NCBI GenBank assembly: GCA_040758525.1
Contig: JBFLVQ010000113.1
Span: 1-17,923, forward strand
Source of the DNA: JBFLVQ01 sp040758525
GTDB taxonomy: Bacteria; Acidobacteriota; Blastocatellia; Chloracidobacteriales; JADJPF01
DNA: 17,923 nt
Direction: 5' to 3'
In this document: one piece after another, positions 14,336 to 17,923 of the stretch
How the letters are laid out: each line of letters opens with the position of its first letter
Numbering within the stretch: position 1 is the stretch's first letter
The notes under the pieces: generated by a model
What the model saw: only the letters and a program-made list of their open reading frames with translations
Told to the model about the DNA's origin: nothing
Database searches by the model: none
Position numbers and translations under genes: made by a program

Positions 14336-15283
14336 ATGAGATTTAATTTCTCTTTGCCCACCACACGACCTTTTGATGTGGTTGGATTTGGCCTTAACGC
14401 CGTTGATCACGTTATCGTTGTACCACATTATCCAGAATTCAATAGCAAAATCCGTTTACGTGAACATAGTCGCCAGCCTGGTGGACAGGTTGCCAGTGCG
14501 CTTACTGCGCTAGCACGATTAGGCTGCCGTACTCGCTATATAGGTAAAGTGGGTGATGATGATGCTGGGGCATTGCAGTTTGCCCGGCTTGCCAGTGAAG
14601 GCATAGAGCATAGCTATGTACAGCGTGTTGCCGGCGCTACTAATCAGATCGCCTTTATTATCATAGATGCCAATAGCGGTGAGCGTACAATTCTTTGGGA
14701 TCGTGATGAACGGCTTGCTTTTATGCCAGAGGAAGTGAATGCATCGGCAATCGCGACAGGAAAGATTCTGCATATCGATGGTCATGATGTTGATGCTGAT
14801 ATAGCGGCTGCGCAAGCTGCCCATGCCGCCGGTATGGCAGTAGTAATTGATGTAGATAATTTTTATCCAGGGGCAGATAGACTCTTACCTTTAGTAGACT
14901 TTCTTATTACTTCATCTGATTTTCCTCGTCGTGCTACTGGTGTCACAGAGCCACGTGAGGCATTAAAAAGGCTCAAAGAGATAAGCGGTTCATACTTCGT
15001 TGCCATGACGCTAGGCCGTGAGGGTGTGCTCGCCTATCACGAACAAGAGTATCTACATGTGCCCGGCTTCGCGGTTGAATGTCGTGACACTACCGGCGCC
15101 GGCGATGCTTTTCATGGAGGCTTTATCTACGGGCTATTACAGGGTATGAGTATTATAGAGACGCTACGTTTTGCTAACGCCGTGGCGGCTTTGAAATGTA
15201 AACAGCTAGGCGCGCAGTCTGGCTTGCCAACGCGCGCGCAGGTAGAATCATTTTTAAAACAGCAACCAGAGATTGAGAGTTGA
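14336..15283 (+). CDS. PfkB-family carbohydrate kinase
   Basis: A 315-aa ribokinase-fold kinase that phosphorylates a sugar or nucleoside with ATP. The substrate-side signature is GGQVASALTALARLG at 49-63, with Ser54 at the position usually held by Asn. The ATP/anion-hole signature is DTTGAGDAFHGGF at 251-263, with D257 the expected catalytic base. The ATG at 14336 is preferred because GGAGAA ends 9 bases upstream; a GTG at 14327 overlaps the previous stop but is only 2 bases from that site. Length is typical. The substrate (ribose, fructose, adenosine or another) cannot be named. Its place beside treZ suggests sugar use. Confidence 0.9.
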   Translation: MRFNFSLPTTRPFDVVGFGLNAVDHVIVVPHYPEFNSKIRLREHSRQPGGQVASALTALARLGCRTRYIGKVGDDDAGALQFARLASEGIEHSYVQRVAGATNQIAFIIIDANSGERTILWDRDERLAFMPEEVNASAIATGKILHIDGHDVDADIAAAQAAHAAGMAVVIDVDNFYPGADRLLPLVDFLITSSDFPRRATGVTEPREALKRLKEISGSYFVAMTLGREGVLAYHEQEYLHVPGFAVECRDTTGAGDAFHGGFIYGLLQGMSIIETLRFANAVAALKCKQLGAQSGLPTRAQVESFLKQQPEIES

Positions 15284-15284
15284 T

Positions 15285-15554
15285 ATGACCAATGAGGCAA
15301 ATAATGAGATAGATATTAGCGAACTTTTACAGATCGTACTGATGATGCAGGGCGAGTTAGGAGTTGTCTCTGATATCCTACTAGACACTCTTAAGACCGG
15401 TGATATTGACAAGCAGGAACTGATACGCGCGCTGCATAACATTGGGCAGTTGAGTATTGATTCGCTCTCAATGATCTCAGGAGAGGATGTCTCCCTCTCA
15501 GAAAACGAGATTATCGAGCACGATAGTAATATTCCACCTCATAATGTGCATTAA
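15285..15554 (+). CDS. small acidic protein of unknown function
   Basis: An 89-aa protein starting at ATG 15285, one base after the PfkB stop; a TTG at 15273 would add four residues. It is strongly acidic (many Glu/Asp) and mostly helical. Residues about 10-35 are a hydrophobic-acidic helix (ELLQIVLMMQGELGVVSDIL) and about 45-65 a second helix. The end is Asp/Glu/His-rich. No Cys, signal peptide or membrane segment is seen. I do not recognise it. The tight fit between pfkB (1-base gap) and treZ (0-base gap) argues for a real translated gene, perhaps a small partner or regulator of either enzyme, but that is a guess. Confidence 0.72.
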   Translation: MTNEANNEIDISELLQIVLMMQGELGVVSDILLDTLKTGDIDKQELIRALHNIGQLSIDSLSMISGEDVSLSENEIIEHDSNIPPHNVH

Positions 15555-17447
15555 ATGACAAGATCTGTTTGGCAGCTTCCTTATGGAGCAGAGTTCTTTA
15601 ATGTAGAGCAACGTGGCACGCGCTTCCGTGTCGCGGCAGTTGGTAAAACTAAAGTCGAGGTAGCACTGGCAGAAGGCGATAGCTATCGCTTTGTCCCACT
15701 GGATCCAGAAGGCGATGGCAATTTCTCGTGCTGGTTGCCAGAAGTACAGGCGGGTACGCGTTATAAGTTTCGTATTGATGGCGATCTAGTTGTGCCAGAT
15801 CCTTACACTCGTTGGCAGCCTGACGATGTGCATGGCAATTCGGTTGTTGTCGATCCAACGGCTTATCAATGGCAAGATGATGGCTGGCAGGGTCGGCGAC
15901 TTGCCGAAATGATCATCTATGAATTGCATGTTGGCGCCTTTACCTATGCTGGCACTTTCGCAGCTATTATTGATCAGTTTGACTATCTGCTTAAATTGGG
16001 TATCAATACCATTGAGTTGATGCCATTGGGCGACTTTCCTGGTAGACGCAATTGGGGCTATGATGGGGTACAATACTTTGCTCCAGATGCTGCTTATGGT
16101 AATCCTGAGGACTTGAAGCGACTTATTGATATTGCCCATCAGCATGGTCTTGCCGTTATTATTGATGTTGTCTACAACCACTTTGGTCCTGACGGTAATT
16201 ATCTTTGGTCTTATTCACGCAACTATTTTACACCACATCATAAGACACCTTGGGGCGATGCGCTCAATTATGATGGTGCGCACAAGGGGTTAATGCGCAC
16301 CTATGTACTGAACAATGCCTGTTATTGGATACATGAATATCATGCCGATGGGCTGCGTCTAGATGCCTCTTTTGCCATGATTGATGAGAGCGAGCGACAT
16401 ATTCTCCAAGAGATCGTTGATCGATTGCAGACACAGCCACGTGCAGGCCTACCTGTCACCATCATTGCAGAGGATCATCGCAATCTTGCTATGCTGCACT
16501 GGCCACCGCCAGAAGGTTATGGCATAGATGGCCAATGGGTTGATGATTTTCATCATGCCATTCACTGTTATTTTACAGGTGAGCACGATGGTTACTATCA
16601 AAACTATCAGGGCAATTTGGCAGAGATAATAAAATCTTATAATGATGGTTTTATCTTTCAAGGTGAGCACTACCATTTTGGTGAGTGGAATGGGCCACGT
16701 GGCACAGCACCAACACGATTGCGTGGTGAAGAGATGGTTATCTGTATACAGAACCATGATCAAGTAGGCAATCGCGCCTTTGGTGAGAGACTCAATCATC
16801 TAGTAGATCGCGACACTTACCATCTTGCTACCGCTTTATTGTTGCTAGCTCCTTACACACCACTTCTTTTTATGGGACAGGAGTATGCAGCAAAAGAACC
16901 ATTCCTCTTTTTCACTGATCACCATGAAGAATTAGGACGAGCCGTTACTACAGGACGACGCAAGGAATTCCAGAACTTTGCTGCCTTCGCCGATCCAGCA
17001 CGGCTTGCCGAGATTCCTGACCCACAAGATGAGACTACTTTTCGTAATAGCCAACTCGATCTAACCGATCACCAAAGACCGCCTTATTCAGCAACCTTTC
17101 TTCTTTATCAGCGCTTATTGAGATTGATAGGCGAGAAGCCAGCACTAATGCGTCGTGAGCGTAGATTATCAGTTACTTCCAGTCCTGGTCCTGATCTGCT
17201 GGTATTACTGCGGCGTGGCGAAGGAGATGAAGAGAGTTATTTGATATTGGCAAATCTTGCTGCTCAAGAAAGATCATTTTTGTTAGCGGCACTTACGCCA
17301 CAGTTACAAGGTCTACGTTGGCCAGATTGGTGCGCGCCAATCTTTAGCACTTTGGCAACCGACTTTGCTGGCACTGGTAGCCTGCCTGATGAGCGTAGTA
17401 CGGAATTGATATTGCCTTCACGCAGCCTCTTTCTCTACTCTTGTTAA
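15555..17447 (+). CDS. treZ: malto-oligosyltrehalose trehalohydrolase
   Basis: A 630-aa GH13-family enzyme that frees trehalose from malto-oligosyltrehalose, the second step of the TreY-TreZ route from glycogen or maltodextrin. An N-terminal CBM48-like beta domain (about 10-100) precedes the barrel. GH13 regions are clear: DVVYNH at 204-209, DGLRLDASF at 265-273 with nucleophile D270, IIAEDHRN at 303-310 with acid/base E306, and QNHDQVGNR at 399-407 with stabiliser D402. ELHVGAFT (123-130) and WGYDGVQYFAP (167-177) are typical of TreZ rather than glycogen debranching enzymes. The length is slightly above the usual near-600 aa. The ATG directly follows the previous TAA, with no clear ribosome binding site. 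treY is not in the window. Confidence 0.93.
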   Translation: MTRSVWQLPYGAEFFNVEQRGTRFRVAAVGKTKVEVALAEGDSYRFVPLDPEGDGNFSCWLPEVQAGTRYKFRIDGDLVVPDPYTRWQPDDVHGNSVVVDPTAYQWQDDGWQGRRLAEMIIYELHVGAFTYAGTFAAIIDQFDYLLKLGINTIELMPLGDFPGRRNWGYDGVQYFAPDAAYGNPEDLKRLIDIAHQHGLAVIIDVVYNHFGPDGNYLWSYSRNYFTPHHKTPWGDALNYDGAHKGLMRTYVLNNACYWIHEYHADGLRLDASFAMIDESERHILQEIVDRLQTQPRAGLPVTIIAEDHRNLAMLHWPPPEGYGIDGQWVDDFHHAIHCYFTGEHDGYYQNYQGNLAEIIKSYNDGFIFQGEHYHFGEWNGPRGTAPTRLRGEEMVICIQNHDQVGNRAFGERLNHLVDRDTYHLATALLLLAPYTPLLFMGQEYAAKEPFLFFTDHHEELGRAVTTGRRKEFQNFAAFADPARLAEIPDPQDETTFRNSQLDLTDHQRPPYSATFLLYQRLLRLIGEKPALMRRERRLSVTSSPGPDLLVLLRRGEGDEESYLILANLAAQERSFLLAALTPQLQGLRWPDWCAPIFSTLATDFAGTGSLPDERSTELILPSRSLFLYSC

Positions 17448-17451
17448 GTTA

Positions 17452-17480
17452 TAAACACCATTGTGTAAGCTAATGGTTTA
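17452..17480 (+). terminator. weak candidate terminator after treZ
   Basis: TAAA-CCATT (17452-17462 with a 2-base bulge) can pair with AATGGTTTA (17472-17480) around a 9-base loop, just after the treZ stop. The stem is AT-rich and no T-run follows, so support is limited. Confidence 0.28.
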
Positions 17481-17544
17481 GTCAATTAAAACTAGACGTA
17501 GGTCAAAAAGATAGTGTTTAGAGAACATCAGCCGTTTCTTATCT

Positions 17545-17700
17545 GCTGCGTGACATCCTCCCTCAACTAGAAGTCGAGGGCATCCCTGGTGCAGCACTTA
17601 AGCAGCCCCAACCGAGCAGGAAACAACAGTAGCAATAGGGATGGTATAAGGAACCGATTTGTAGACCATATGACGACCCAAACGCATCGGCAAGACTACG
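17545..17700 (-). ncRNA. probable omega/re RNA of the TnpB element
   Basis: In IS605 elements the guide RNA overlaps the 3' end of tnpB and runs through the right end. Here the minus strand forms a 9-bp stem at 17580-17572 with 17568-17560 (CCCTCGACT/AGTTGAGGG, one G-U pair, 3-base loop) directly before GAGGATGTCAC. The guide would follow near 17550 and extend toward treZ. Both RNA ends are approximate. Confidence 0.4.
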
Positions 17701-17923
17701 GGCTGTGCCACACAGCCACTACTCCTTATCGGAGATACTTTGTAATGAGATTCAAAGATATTAGCCGCGCCATTAATATCAGCCTGTACTGTCCAACCAC
17801 ATTGGCATTGATAAAAGCCTCTGTGCTTGCGATTCGACTCTTTCACTACTTTACACGCATGGCATGTCTTGGAAGTGTAGGCTTCCGAGACTTCATCAAC
17901 TTTAATGCCAAACAGGGCTGCTT
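17598..17923 (-). CDS. tnpB: TnpB (RNA-guided nuclease of IS200/IS605), C-terminal part
   Basis: An open frame of 108 codons enters from the right edge and stops at 17598, so the N-terminus lies outside the window. The frame continues well upstream of the GTG at 17846, so that GTG is not the true start. Typical TnpB features appear in order: VDEVSEAYTSKTCHAC, then a second Cys pair in YQCQCGW (C-x-C spacing), forming the zinc finger, then QADINGAANI, whose Asp is the last RuvC catalytic residue. A tail with SSGCVAQPVVLP is common in this family. TnpB is a guide-RNA-dependent DNA nuclease that helps the element persist. The visible part is intact. Confidence 0.88.
   Translation of the reverse strand, partial: AALFGIKVDEVSEAYTSKTCHACKVVKESNRKHRGFYQCQCGWTVQADINGAANIFESHYKVSPIRSSGCVAQPVVLPMRLGRHMVYKSVPYTIPIATVVSCSVGAA

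Larger units (their letters stand above)
17545..17923 (-). mobile_element. right end of an IS200/IS605-family element
   Basis: The C-terminal part of a TnpB gene followed on its strand by a compact terminal hairpin (17560-17580) and the string GAGGATGTCAC is the usual layout of the right end of an IS605-type insertion sequence. The outer boundary is placed near 17545 by eye only. The left end and any tnpA are outside the window. Confidence 0.68.

Noticed and set aside
17598..17846. An 82-aa stand-alone zinc-ribbon gene starting at GTG 17846
   Set aside because: The same frame is open to the window edge and encodes the preceding half of the TnpB zinc finger, so it is the 3' part of a longer tnpB.
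1..17923. tRNA and rRNA genes
   Set aside because: No tRNA-like cloverleaf with a 3' T-loop consensus and no rRNA segment was recognised by eye on either strand; a dedicated scan was not possible.

Overview
The window shows a bacterial chromosome of middling GC content with compact operons. My best guess at the lineage is Acidobacteriota, perhaps a Blastocatellia-like organism. This rests on recalled similarity of the AccD core (about residues 130-265) and the accD-folC order. Chloroflexota is the main alternative, and a marker-gene search would be needed to settle it.

Left part, 1-3091: a compact accessory module. A leftward operon encodes a small coiled-coil protein, a protein joining a SWIM zinc finger to a Rad52-like annealing domain, and an HTH-containing protein cut by the window edge. 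Facing away from it across a repeat-rich control region is a rightward pair: an Xre regulator with a lysine-rich octapeptide-repeat tail, and an ImmA/IrrE-type protein whose active-site motif reads EExxH rather than HExxH. The set resembles the control and recombination region of a mobile element, or a DdrO/IrrE-style damage-response unit. It is the most interesting part of the window.

Middle left, 3107-8421: a leftward operon. In transcription order it has a tail-anchored double-FHA protein, a GNAT-fold protein, and three parts of a CUT1-type sugar ABC importer: MalK-like ATPase, lipoprotein binding protein and MalF-like permease. The expected second permease is missing, and the operon ends only 15 bp from the ImmA-type gene.

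Middle, 8422-10717: two intergenic stretches with strong dyads and hairpins surround a 73-aa putative exported protein. Next comes a 410-aa DUF4388-like/winged-helix/TPR protein. A divergent control region then separates it from accD.

Right part, 10718-17447: a tightly packed rightward run of seven genes with overlaps or gaps of a few bases. They are accD (fatty acid synthesis), folC (folate polyglutamylation), a NUDIX hydrolase, a zinc-ribbon CPBP membrane protease, a PfkB-type sugar kinase, a small acidic protein of unknown function, and treZ (trehalose from malto-oligosyltrehalose). The sugar importer, PfkB kinase and TreZ hint at a carbohydrate/trehalose theme, but treY is not in view.

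Right edge, about 17545-17923: the 3' end of an IS200/IS605-type tnpB with a conserved-looking terminal hairpin that probably belongs to its guide (omega/re) RNA. The element lies about 100 bp beyond treZ.
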